Source: Basidiobolus meristosporus CBS 931.73 (taxonomy: Eukaryota; Basidiobolomycota; Basidiobolomycetes; Basidiobolales; Basidiobolaceae). From it: DNA of 64,000 nucleotides. Below, in pieces: positions 54,183 through 64,000 of the stretch. Location of the stretch: contig MCFE01000226.1 of assembly GCA_002104905.1 (NCBI GenBank), positions 1-64,000 on the forward strand. Reading direction: 5' to 3'. The translations under genes were made by a program, and so were the position numbers. Each line of letters starts with the position of its first letter. Position 1 is the first letter of the stretch. Under the pieces are notes generated by a model, which was not told where the DNA came from, ran no database searches, and saw only the letters and a list, made by a program, of their open reading frames with translations.

Positions 54183-54395
54183 CTAACTGGCCATCTGGTG
54201 ATTATGATTTGATTGATCTAAAACGTCTGCCAGCAATCTTTTCCGCTCATCCCGATACATCATGTCACCCAAGAGTTGCCACATTCGGTTAATATATGTT
54301 CCCTGGAATTCGCCGGCAATCTCCCCAAGATCTCGGATCAGGCTAGAGTTGATGATGTATAGATCTACATCTACCAGAGGCCATGGGATATTCAA
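54183..54395 (-). other. Unassigned coding-like segment downstream of the ANKRD13-like gene
   Basis: About 65 codons on the minus strand read as a compositionally normal protein (…INSSLIRDLGEIAGEF…RMWQLLGDMMYRDERKRLLADVLDQ…) without an ATG-type start in good context. It lies just downstream of the ankyrin gene in the same orientation. It could be a last exon of that gene or of an unrecognised gene, or a gene fragment. The frame upstream is interrupted once by TAA. No family recognised. Confidence 0.3.
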
Positions 54396-54496
54396 GAATA
54401 TAATGGATTATATGTTTAATGTTAATCGAAGGGCAAAGAGGGATGCATCGAAGGGGATTATAGAGAGGGATCTGGGTTGGAGGGCGCTGGGGAAAT

Positions 54497-56269
54497 TCAC
54501 TTGAGAATTATCCCTGGCGTGTACTCTTTGAGCCAAAAGATGTCTTCTGAAATATCGGAGCCAACTTCGCACTCCTTCGTGCTTATCCTCACCCCCAGTA
54601 CTGGATGTAAAGGGAAATCTATCTTGACCGGGAACCCAGCTGGGGTCTCTCCATCTTTATGTGCGATGTTACATAATCTGACAAATCCTGACCAATCCAA
54701 GATCCCGCCACCAAGTAGCTGCTCCAGTACTGGGGAGATCTGGCTCAGAGAGATGGGGAACCCGTCGGATTTGTCGAGGCCGCGAGGCTGGGCCCAGCAT
54801 ACTTTGATCGATTGCTTGCACTCGAATTTGAACAGCTGCGTGCTGACCTTCGCCTTGGAAAAGGTGATGGCCCCGGTGTTATTCTCGTTGAAGTAATGGT
54901 CGAGGTCCTCCGCCACCACCACGGGAATGGCATCCTGCTCACTGCGATACACGTTCCCAAACTGCTCTATGCTCACTTCGTCCCACGCTAAGGACTGTCG
55001 CTTGCTTGCAGTATCCGATCTATCCTGACGTTTCAAAAACTTGGGCCCGGTCCCCGAGGATTTCCCATTCGAGTCCAGGTCGTCCTCCGAGTCCGAATCA
55101 ACCTCTGAGTCCGAGTCCATGGATCCTTGCGTCCCATTTTTGGGCCCATCAGCAACATCGGTTTTTTCTTGGGAGAGCAAGGTGTCCAACCCGTTGAATC
55201 CCAGTGAGCGAAGCTTATTGATCAGCACACTTGAGGAAACACTAACGGTACGGCCGTTGGGACTGGTCCACATGTTATCGACCAACTCGCGGGCTAGAAT
55301 GGAGATGGAGACGTTCTTGATCTTGTATATCTTATGACCGGTCTTCTTTTTCAGCAGCGAAAGCTTCTTCCTGGGCTCACAAGGCTTGATGGTGACGTTT
55401 TGTAAGGGCAACCACCATTTCACCATCGGCGAACGCATCGTATTGCCGACAAAGTTATCGATCAATGGGCCGGTTAGAGAGGGGTAAACCTCTTGGGTGA
55501 GCTCGCGCTCATGATCCACTATGATGACGGTGGGGGGTAGAGGGAATGCCTGCGCGCTATTCGGATCGTCGGCTCGAACAATCAAACTGAACCGACTCTG
55601 GTTGGATTTCTTCAACGCTTGTCTACGCTTCTGAATGACGTCGGCCGCTGTTTGGTCTGGCGATTGGACTCTTCCGCCCAGGAGCAATGTGGGCTCCCCG
55701 AAATCCACCCTGAAGTAGCAGCCTTTTTTCCGGACTCTTATCGCATCTCTGGGTAACGTATGTCTCGCCAACAGGTTCGATAGCCGACTGGTGAACTTCC
55801 AATGCAACGTGATGTCCAGCGTCTCCCCCAACCTTTGATTCAATTTCGCCAGTGGCCCTCCCTCAGGAGGGGAGTTCGTGCTCACTGGATTCTCATTGGC
55901 CGAGGGCTGATGGGCTTTCGCTGTGAGTAGACTGATGGGTGATGCACACCAATCTCGAGCCTGCTGTTCCACCGATTTGAGCAGGATCTTTCGGATCAGG
56001 TCCCGGTTCTGGAGTGCGGTGGCATCCTCGAGAGGGCTCCACGTAGGGACTCCATTGTGGTCCCTCTTACGGCCTATACAGTCTGCTCCACGGTCAAGCA
56101 ACAGATGGGCAACCTCAAGATGCTCCAGCAAAAGGGATAGTTGGAGCGGGGTGTTCCCATGATGGTCTCTCTCATTGATTTGGTTGTACAAAGAGCCGCC
56201 CAAGGCGGTTTCCAGCCCGGCGAAGTCGTTTTGAAAAACAAGTCGATGTAGAGGGTAGTTCAAGTGCAT
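54497..56269 (-). CDS. ANKRD13-like ankyrin / GPCR-chaperone domain protein
   Basis: A 590-residue, intronless protein. Residues about 1-100 hold two to three ankyrin repeats (YPLHRLVFQNDFAGLETAL; DHHGNTPLQLSLLLEHLEVAHLLLDRGAD; WSPLEDA). The long remainder follows the layout of the ANKRD13 family (GPCR-chaperone domain, PF11904): DITLHWKFTSRLSNLLARHTLP near 155, KKGCYFRVDFGEP near 185, a Met-Trp-Thr-Ser-Pro-like element near 335, and WLKEYTPG at the end. An acidic Ser/Asp-rich insert lies near 385-400. In animals such proteins act in endocytic trafficking of ubiquitinated receptors; no ubiquitin-interacting motif is obvious here. Base composition is more GC-rich than in the CHAP array. Confidence 0.85.
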   Translation of the reverse strand: MHLNYPLHRLVFQNDFAGLETALGGSLYNQINERDHHGNTPLQLSLLLEHLEVAHLLLDRGADCIGRKRDHNGVPTWSPLEDATALQNRDLIRKILLKSVEQQARDWCASPISLLTAKAHQPSANENPVSTNSPPEGGPLAKLNQRLGETLDITLHWKFTSRLSNLLARHTLPRDAIRVRKKGCYFRVDFGEPTLLLGGRVQSPDQTAADVIQKRRQALKKSNQSRFSLIVRADDPNSAQAFPLPPTVIIVDHERELTQEVYPSLTGPLIDNFVGNTMRSPMVKWWLPLQNVTIKPCEPRKKLSLLKKKTGHKIYKIKNVSISILARELVDNMWTSPNGRTVSVSSSVLINKLRSLGFNGLDTLLSQEKTDVADGPKNGTQGSMDSDSEVDSDSEDDLDSNGKSSGTGPKFLKRQDRSDTASKRQSLAWDEVSIEQFGNVYRSEQDAIPVVVAEDLDHYFNENNTGAITFSKAKVSTQLFKFECKQSIKVCWAQPRGLDKSDGFPISLSQISPVLEQLLGGGILDWSGFVRLCNIAHKDGETPAGFPVKIDFPLHPVLGVRISTKECEVGSDISEDIFWLKEYTPGIILK

Positions 56270-57542
56270 AACAAACGAATACTCAACCTGGATGGGGCTC
56301 GGGTGGAGATATCTCTATTTAGCGACCAGCAAGATATCGGTTAGTTGGGCAGTGGTGCGTGGGCCGGGTTACCTTTGGTAAACAGGGTAAAGGGTAGGTG
56401 GGAGGGGAAAGCAAAGGCAAGCTGAGGGGATCAAGGGAAGGAAGAACTAGAATGCAAGCCACCCAGGTGTCCGACACCAATGCCGGTTATATACGCCGGT
56501 AGGAATGGATCCGAACTGCACGCAACACCAAGATCTATAATATTGCAGTTTGGGGAAGGGATTCGGTGTTTCGCTATAATAGCCAAGGTGCGACCACAAT
56601 GCTACGACAATGCAACCATCATGTCTGATATTTGACAAATCCGAGGGCTCTTCGATAATTATAAATTGGTGATAAAGATGTTAGAACTGGTTCCCATACT
56701 CACCATCAACGACCTTCTTAGTGCTCCCCGATATGGAAATCATGATCCATCTTTGTCGAGCCACCCTTCCCAGACGAATCCAGTTGCCTCCACACTGAAC
56801 GGGGAAGGGTCAGCAGCAATGGTCCGTGGCATGCTCTCTAGACTCGTGGATATTCATCCCACTTGACTCATGCAGTGGGCAGCCAGATTGGCCGCTCTAA
56901 TTGGAATGGACGGATTACGCATGTCTGTTCAGCTGCCAAGAATTCTCCCACTCTGCCCACAGCGTGAGAAGCGGTGTGCGCGTCGGGTCGCATGTGAGTA
57001 GATTGATATATTCGGTATGGGCGACCGAAAACCGCTACTGATGTGTACTCCCTCTGATTTGAAATTCCACTGTAGCAAGAAGGATGCTTCCAACCTGTTC
57101 ACCATCTAGACACCACCGGGTGAGAATGCCCTCCATCACCCACTTATCTCCCCCGCGTCACTGATAGCCTATTCGACCGCATGCCGGTTCAAAGCCAGTC
57201 GTTTACCAAAAATGGAATTGATTGGTACAGAAGTCACACTGGATAAATTTTTCGAATGCAGCCAATGAGTGGCCCCACGGATCATGAGGAAATATCCTTA
57301 AGTGAGATTTGGTTTAATTTACGTTGGCAAACAGGGTCATTTCGGGCCAGTCTCCCAAATTGGCCTGGAATGGGGAATGCCTATACCTTAACCGATCCGC
57401 AAACTCTTCCCTCATGCCAGATGGGAATAAGGTTTATTTTGGGAAGACGCACTGATCTGGCGGCGATGAAAAAAAAACCCTGAACCCGGCTGCCACGCCT
57501 GGATAAATACGTCCCCGCCAGCTGCCCGCGACACCAACCAGC
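56270..57542. other. Divergent intergenic region
   Basis: 1.27 kb between the ANKRD13-like gene (minus) and the symporter (plus). No gene supported. Contains GATAAATAC about 40 bp upstream of the symporter ATG, a possible TATA element. Confidence 0.45.
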
Positions 57543-59128
57543 ATGTCCACCCTACAGACCGCCTCCTACGCGGCGAGCATCGCCGTCTGCGTAGGCTTCG
57601 GGCTATTTGCCCTCGTATGGAGTCGGAAAATGCAGGAACGCAACAAGGACGCCGAGTTCTTCTTGACCGCGAGGAATTCTCAAGGCACCGGGAAGATCAT
57701 TTGGAGTTTCTATGCGGCCGCAGTGGGAGCCTGGTAAGTGAACCGCGTGAGCGTAGTATTCTCCTCGAAACCAACCATACCAAACCATACGCGACCTGAC
57801 CTGACCTAACCTGGTCCCACCCCCTCTCTAGGACTCTCTTCGGCCCTCCCAGCTACGCTTTGTCCGCTGGAATCTTGGGGGTGATATTCTACGCCGTAGC
57901 TTGCGGTATCCCGATTTTCATTGTCGCCTTCTTCGGGGAGAAGATCCAGTCGCGCTTTCCCAAGGTCCTCTCCTTGGCCGATTTCGTGTCCCAGCGGTTC
58001 GGACGTACCTTGGAGGTGTTGGTGTCCATCATCATGATCTTCAATATGGGGATCGCGTTGACCGCGGAGTACACCTCCATCGGGGATTTGTTCGAGACTG
58101 TGGTGGGCACCAACCGTATCCCCATCGTCATTGTGATCGGGTGCACCACGATGATTTATACCGCCACCGGAGGCTTGTCCGTGTCCATCATCACCGACCA
58201 AATACAGGGCCTGTTTAGTATCATCTTTGTCACCGTGATGGCCATCTACATTGCCGCCACCTTCCGTATGCCACTCAGCGCTGAGCTGCCGGCCGAACTG
58301 GCCCCCAACTACCTGGGGTACTCGGCCATCGCAGTGATGCCCATCTCTTTGACCTGCTCCACCATCTACAACGAGGCGATGTGGCAGCGAGTGTGGGCCT
58401 CCGCGGATGATAAAACGTTGCGGACCGGGGCCCTGGTCTCCATGACCGTGGTCACCATCATCATCTTCTTCTACGGGTTCTGCGGATTCCTCGCCGCGTG
58501 GGCTGGCCTCACCATCGATAACCCGAACACCGTCTTGTTTACGCTGTTGGGGGCCGGTGGCGAGGCACCGGTATGGATCATCGTGATCGTGACCGTGCTA
58601 GCCGCCACAATGAACCAGTCCGCCGTGGATAGCTTGCAGAACGCGTTGGTGGACAACATCTCCTCCTTGTTATTGAGGGGAAGGTCCGTTTGGTGGTCCC
58701 GTCTGGTCGTGGTCATTGTCAACGTCCCGCTCGTCGTGGTCTCCCTCCGCGGATACCAGGTGATGAACCTATTCTTGGTCGCCAATCTGGTTGCCACCTG
58801 CTGCGCGGCTCCTATCCTGTTGGGACTTTCCCGCAGACTGGAGGCGTACGTGACCACCGCCTCGGTGATCGTTGGCTGGATCACTGGATTCGTCGCCGTG
58901 ATGGTCTTCGGGTATCTAAAGGTGGGGGATGTGGCCGGCGGACTTCACTACACCTTCTTCGAGGTCTACGATTATCCCTCGTTCCTGCTCGCATTGGGAT
59001 TCTCCGTGGTTGGGGTGTTCCTGTGGGGAGTGCCCGCCCAACTGCTCACCCACGGCTTCTCCTCGAAGGCCCCGTCTTCCATCACCAAATCCACCACGTT
59101 ACGTGCCTCCCTGGATGAGAAGCATTGA
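57543..59128 (+). CDS. Sodium:solute symporter (SSF) family permease, DUR3/urea-transporter-like
   Basis: Two exons, 57543-57733 and 57832-59128, separated by a 98-bp GTAAGT…CTCTAG intron with repeated CTGAC/CTAAC branch-like motifs; together 495 residues. The junction restores Trp-Thr-Leu-Phe-Gly-Pro-Pro. Family features: an N-terminal segment then AEFFLTARNSQG, the FYAAAVGAWTLFGPPSYA stretch, ADFVSQRFG, ATGGLSVSIITDQIQG (SSF signature region), and TMNQSAVDSLQNAL. About 12-13 membrane segments. It imports a small polar solute with Na+ or H+; similarity to fungal urea permeases is my best reading, but substrate is not decidable. GC-rich codon use, unlike the CHAP genes. Confidence 0.87.
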
Positions 59129-60640
59129 CCACGGGGCGTCACCGTGCTTAGAGAATAGATATGACCGATGGGCTGGTATTTTAGCTTAGAGATAGATCAT
59201 TAATAAACCCCTCTTTGATTTCTGTACCCTTTAACCTCGCAGATGTGGCGGTTCCCTGATTCAGCAGGACCCCATGGAGATGGTGGGCATGCCAATCCTT
59301 CCACATTCGGACTCACCGAGGGCCAATGCTGGTCGGCTGCCCTTTCCGCGAGCCGAATAGATCTCGCTCAGTGGCCTCGGTGTCCCTGAGACCTGTTTGT
59401 TGGGTGAGATATCCCGACAACGAATGTTTTCTGGGGATGATCAATGGTAGATCATCACATGTCCACCGCCGAGCCACCCATGGTGTAGATGGAGTTGGGG
59501 AAATGGTTGGGATCGGTGGGGGTCCTTGGAGACTCGACAGCGTCAGTCGGACGATCTACGTCCCGAAATTGCCGGCTCGGGCTGTGGAATGGAGCAACCT
59601 GGCTGAGGTTCCGGTCTGCTCAAGCCCAGATGCAGTTGTTCAGTGTACCTGGACCCCTCTTGACATCAAGGTTCCTGTACGGTCCGGGTAGACTGGATAC
59701 TGGATTTTGGGGGCATCCATAGGGTCGAGTTCGGCGATCCAAGGAGCATCAATGTGCTTGGAATGACTGTCAGTTGACAACTGTAGCAGTAAAGTCTAGG
59801 ATATTGGATCCGGCAAACCGGACGTGATGTCACTCGACATGACTCACTTGGCCCATTAATTTGCGATACTTCCGTTCAGACAATCGTCTAGTTGGCCAGT
59901 CATAGATCGCAATCCGGCCATTCTACGGAGTCCCACCAAGGATATCACGGTGGTGACCGATGCACAGCCTACTGGTGGTGGAGAGGTGCAGCGCACCTTT
60001 TTGGCCCTTTCTGTGGCCACAACCACTGATCCTGGGGCCATTCACAGTTCCCCCGAATCAAAATGTACTCATGGCCCAATACCCGTCAGCAGGGTTCAGG
60101 TCGTACGCTTGATATTGAGAGAGCACACTGGATGTCACCATCTAGTATGAATGATCCTACCCGAGATTGATGCGGATGATTGATTTTATGGTTCTTCTTT
60201 CTCCGGGCCACATCAGGTATCCTTGTGTGCGCTTCGTCGAAACGAATCATTTCCACCCTTGGCGGCTGAAAAATCCATGGTAACTAGCTAGCCACGGGAC
60301 ACGAGTACACCAAGCATCAGCGGCAAGGCTGTTCGTCACAGGCGGAGCGAAAAACGGCCAATCGATGGCTTAGCTTTGAATGGCGGCTTTTTGCCGGTGC
60401 AATTGTTTGGAAAAGGCCGGTTGCTCCCAACCAGTTGTCAAACAAGTGATGGGTGCCCAAAAATATTGTTGATCCATAGATCCGGCCCTGGGGCCATTCA
60501 GCCACGGTGGTGCCATGCATGATGTACGGTTAGGATAAAATGGCCGCCAACCGGATTTTCCATGGCAATTGGTGGCGCACCAAAGGGAATTGGCCCGGAA
60601 CTGGTGCATGAAAAAATCTGTCATGTTCAAACCTTGGTCC
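59129..60640. other. Intergenic, no gene recognised
   Basis: Moderate GC, short frames on both strands (longest about 120 codons at 59326-59691) without any domain or signal peptide. A (TA)n run is at about 60,669-60,683, where the AT-rich block begins. Confidence 0.45.
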
Positions 60641-61376
60641 CGAAATGCTGCCTGGATTTGGATTGCCTATATATATATATATAACCCTCGACCGTAAGAA
60701 ACTGGTTGCTGAGCTCATCAAATCCGAGTATGCAGCTCTGACTACTGATCGATTCGTCACATCAAGGTCACCTCTAGACCAATCGTATTTCTACTTGATG
60801 ACAAAACTTACCCTGTTTTCTTGTTCTGTACCAAGTGCAACAAGTCTATGTATCTCTTGTGCATGACTGGTACAAATCCATACAGCGTAAATATTCCCTG
60901 TATCATCTTCTCATGCTATCATACCTCCATTAATATATACCATGCATTTTATGCTCCTTGACATCCGGCCTCAAGAGCTTTGATGGTGACCCTGATGTAC
61001 ACCAGTTTTACCAATATTCAGTAAGACGTGGCAGTATCTGACTACCAACTAATGGGCACTGCTTCTGAAGTGCATAAGTATATTGCAATTACTCTGTTGT
61101 ATCATGTATATGGTAATTATATATAATAAGGATCTTGGTCACTAATAGTTATGTTTCACAAGCTCTGTTACTGTCACTGAAGACATGACACTTCTCTTCC
61201 AAGGACTCATATCACTGACTGCTAAGTTTATTGATACCCTATTCCAGTCTTTCACCTGAGCTCAAATACCATCCTATTTGCATTCTGTTAGCATTTAGTT
61301 GCTGTTAGACTTGTTCTGTTGGGCAGTGCCATATTATACATGCAATTCTTGAATTTCCCATATATTAGACTTGTTC

Positions 61377-62243
61377 CATTGGATGGTGGCACATTGAGCC
61401 ATGAGGCATGCCATTGAATACCAAATGTCACTCTAATATCTTGCTGCATGGGTTCTGTAGCATGTTGCAAAAATGCACAGTACTGTCCTGGTCCCCTGGT
61501 ACAACCTGGCACTTCAAGTGCCTTCATGTAGGATTTGTTGTAGAAATTTGTAATTTCACCTGAATATTCACCTAACTTAGTCACTTGGATCATTACCTAC
61601 ATAATCTTAGAGAATACTGACCAAATTCCTTGTTGGGATTTTCTTGAATTATATGCACCAAAACATTGGGTACCCCAAACATGAGAATTCCCAGAGCTAC
61701 CCAAACAGCCCAAACATTGCACACATGTTTTAGGGACCTTCCCAAATACAACTCACATGTTTGTTATGCTAAGATCACATAAAAGTATAAATAATACTCT
61801 TACATTTAATAAATCATTGAGTGAAACCACTTAGTATACTTGTTGTCCCAATGTCATCCATTATCTCCAAGAGACTTACAACAGGCTTTGCTTTAAGGTT
61901 AACACTCAAGCAAGGTGCCACATAGTACTAGTAGACAAAGAAAGTTTTGATGCATTTTTGTGACATTCTATAGATCTTGTTGATAGATTTAGAGTGTCAT
62001 GGGTATTGGCATGCCTTCAGCTTCACTGTGCAGCTATGCATAATGCAGACAATCAACCCCGCAAAAAGGCTAAAAAACTGACTTTCTCCAGCCCATTGAT
62101 TGAATACAGGAGTTATTTTGCACAAAGGTTAGAACTGTGTTTCACAATATATGACCAAACACAGATCTGCTGTGCCCCTCCTGGCATACTATGCACTATT
62201 TGTCACTCATGGCTCTATATTTCATTATCCAACTAAGCAATTC
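61377..62243. mobile_element. Older foldback element, interrupted by an LTR
   Basis: Left end AGACTTGTTCCATTGG…GGCACATTGAGCC and right end …CACTCATGGCTC…ATCCAACTAAGCAATTCT correspond to the termini of the foldback element at 25797-26530. The inner parts (ATGCATTTTTGTGACAT, AGAGTGTCATGGGTATTGGC) also match. The LTR at 61536-61883 sits almost exactly at its centre. Diverged and partly deleted. A further partial left end is at 61307. Confidence 0.7.
61536..61883 (+). mobile_element. Solo copia-type LTR inside the foldback element
   Basis: Starts TGTTGTAGAAATTTGTAATT and ends GACTTACAACA (348 bp); same family as 29902-30213 and 25519. Flanking pentamers GGATT and GGCTT differ at one base, consistent with an aged 5-bp target duplication. 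Confidence 0.75.
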
Positions 62244-64000
62244 TGTTCAGCTGTCATTTTCAGAGCTGCCAAAAACTACCCATTTACTCACACATCTCAC
62301 AGAAAGAAAGCAGAAGTCCTCCACAACAAAGTCCATTTGATTGTAGTCTAGACTATAAAAATAAATGGTTTCATCATTTGATCCCAAATGCTTCCTCTCC
62401 CAATCAAAGTGGGCAAACCTTGTTACCAAACTCAATGAAACCTCTAGAGAGGTTTCATCAGTCACTTCAAGTCAACTGCTGGAGTTGCAATGTCTTTTTC
62501 AGAAAGAAGTATGGTACACCAATAGTGTGTGCAGCTTACTATACTCAAAATATACTCACAATCAAGAGCCACAACCCCATGTTGCCAGCCCAATACCTTC
62601 GATTAGATTGGCCATCTATGGTTCATGTTTTTATCAAGACAGACTAAGGAGGATCCTGCAGCTTTGTCAGAGATCAGACTGGTGATATATCTCTATGAAA
62701 AATAACTTGGTCCTGCAGGTCAACCCTACCCAGCTCAGCCATCAGGATCCTGCAATGAGGCCATCATAATGCCAGCAGGTTGGAATATTGTGTTTTGCTG
62801 ATTTTAATGCCAAACAAACTTGACAGTGTTTTGATGGCCTTGAGGTGCACATACTGTTGGCATCATCATGGCAGTATGGCAGCCTTCAACTATTCTCATA
62901 CAGTACTACCATACAGGTTTACCAAATGTTTCTGAACATCTGCAAAGACCTTTTTGGTACTTAGCCAATATCTATCTACTCCCTGCTGGACTCTAGTCCC
63001 CCTTGTAGGTGTGCTTTGGCTCTTGTTTATGAGAATTCTGTATTGAATGGTGTAGAAAGTGGCTTGTGGCCAAGAGAAATCCAGCGTACTTTGGTAGAGT
63101 TTTCCTAATACAAATTGGTTGCTTGCGGCACCCAACCCAACTTTTCATTACATAACTAATCACTCATACATTGGTACTGCTTAACCATGCCCAGTGTTTT
63201 CCATCTCTTCCTGACTGTCCTCCATGTGCCACCTCATCACATCTGTGACAGACTTGAAAGTTATATTCATGATGAGATTGGGATACAGTAGTACTTGCAG
63301 CTTGACTTGACTTCCTATCTCCCCACACATCTGCCTCATTGGAAACTCTCAAAAGATAAAGCAAGGCCCAGTATTCTCAACACACCAAGTAAGATAGAAT
63401 AGAGAATGAATACAATAGCAGCAGAGATCTTAGGATTCAGCTATATGTTTGTGGTATAGTTGCTCAAATCTTGTCACAAACTCCTTGCACAAATGCTGTT
63501 GCATCAAGTTGGCATTGGTGATCTGCTTCTGGATAAATATCCCTATGATTTCCACATATGACTCCCAATGCTTCCAATATACACTTGATAGAAATGGCTT
63601 CTGAAGGCCACTTGATTAAATACATATCCAGTTCATCCAGTCCTTGCACTTATATTGTTGCATATGCCTATGTATGTTGATTGGAGCCCATGAGCAGTAC
63701 TTAGAGTAGGTGATACCCTGTAAAATCTTGCCAATTCTTTCAAATTCCTCCGATATCTCAAAGGGCTCATTTTGTTGAAATGCCCCATATACAACCTGGT
63801 CATCATTATAGAGATATTGCTGCAAAGCAAATGAATTGCTCCCAGTGGAAAGCTTCTGCTCCAGCAGATACCTTCTAACTTGAGTACCTCTGGTTTCCAA
63901 TTAATTCCATATTCCAGCCAATAACTTTTAGCTTGCCAACTTTGCTGCAATTGCATGGTGACTTCTGTACATCCTCTCTGCAGGAAGCTGATGTTCTTAG
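62244..64000. other. AT-rich, CpG-poor region without recognised gene
   Basis: Frames of 60-107 codons on both strands (for example 62365-62685 plus, 63633-63956 minus). No motif, start context or signal peptide that I can tie to a family. Likely transposon-derived. Confidence 0.45.

Noticed and set aside
60669..60683. (TA)n run as a regulatory or origin element
   Set aside because: A short microsatellite at a composition boundary; nothing else supports a function.
1..64000. CRISPR arrays, bacterial operons, ribosome binding sites, tRNA or rRNA genes
   Set aside because: None seen; gene structure is fungal. The CHAP spacing is a gene array, not a CRISPR.

Overview
This looks like nuclear DNA of a filamentous, early-diverging (zygomycete-grade) fungus. 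The evidence is short introns of about 50-100 bp with GT..AG ends and CTAAC-type branch sites, CCCTAA telomere-type repeats, a PHO84-type phosphate transporter, fungal secreted proteins with hevein-type chitin binding, and decayed Ty1/copia and LINE elements. A Basidiobolus-like entomophthoroid is my best guess, by inference only. The sequence alone does not name the species.

Layout. (1) 1-940: two LINE 3' ends, each running straight into CCCTAA repeats, as expected near a left chromosome end. (2) About 950-21,100: a giant imperfect palindrome with arms of 9.5-10.2 kb and its centre near 10,640. Each arm carries one DUF3472 + chitin-binding secreted protein gene, two copies of a six-cysteine secreted protein gene (three intact, one dead) and Gly/Asn-rich repeats. 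(3) 21.1-30.3 kb: AT-rich, strongly CpG-poor transposon graveyard with copia fragments, a foldback element nested in an LTR, and a solo LTR with a perfect 5-bp target duplication. (4) 30.5-37.0 kb: single-copy genes: a four-exon zinc alcohol dehydrogenase, a tentative membrane protein, a GH18 glycosidase and a phosphate permease. (5) 38.1-53.6 kb: a tandem array of secreted CHAP-domain proteins (bacterial-type peptidoglycan amidase/peptidase fold) with five intact genes, four disabled genes and at least eight short relics. (6) 54.2-59.1 kb: GC-richer single-copy genes: an ANKRD13-like ankyrin/GPCR-chaperone protein and an SSF-family solute symporter with one intron. (7) 60.6-64 kb: AT-rich repeats again, including an LTR inserted into a foldback element.

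Functionally, most intact genes in the palindrome and array encode small secreted proteins (chitin binding, CHAP hydrolase-like, Cys-rich). That suits a fast-evolving subtelomeric compartment facing bacteria, other fungi or a host. The CHAP array is the most striking system: a bacterial-type cell-wall hydrolase fold with a eukaryotic signal peptide and TATA promoters, amplified by tandem duplication and undergoing birth and death. All statements on similarity come from reading motifs by eye; no database search was run.
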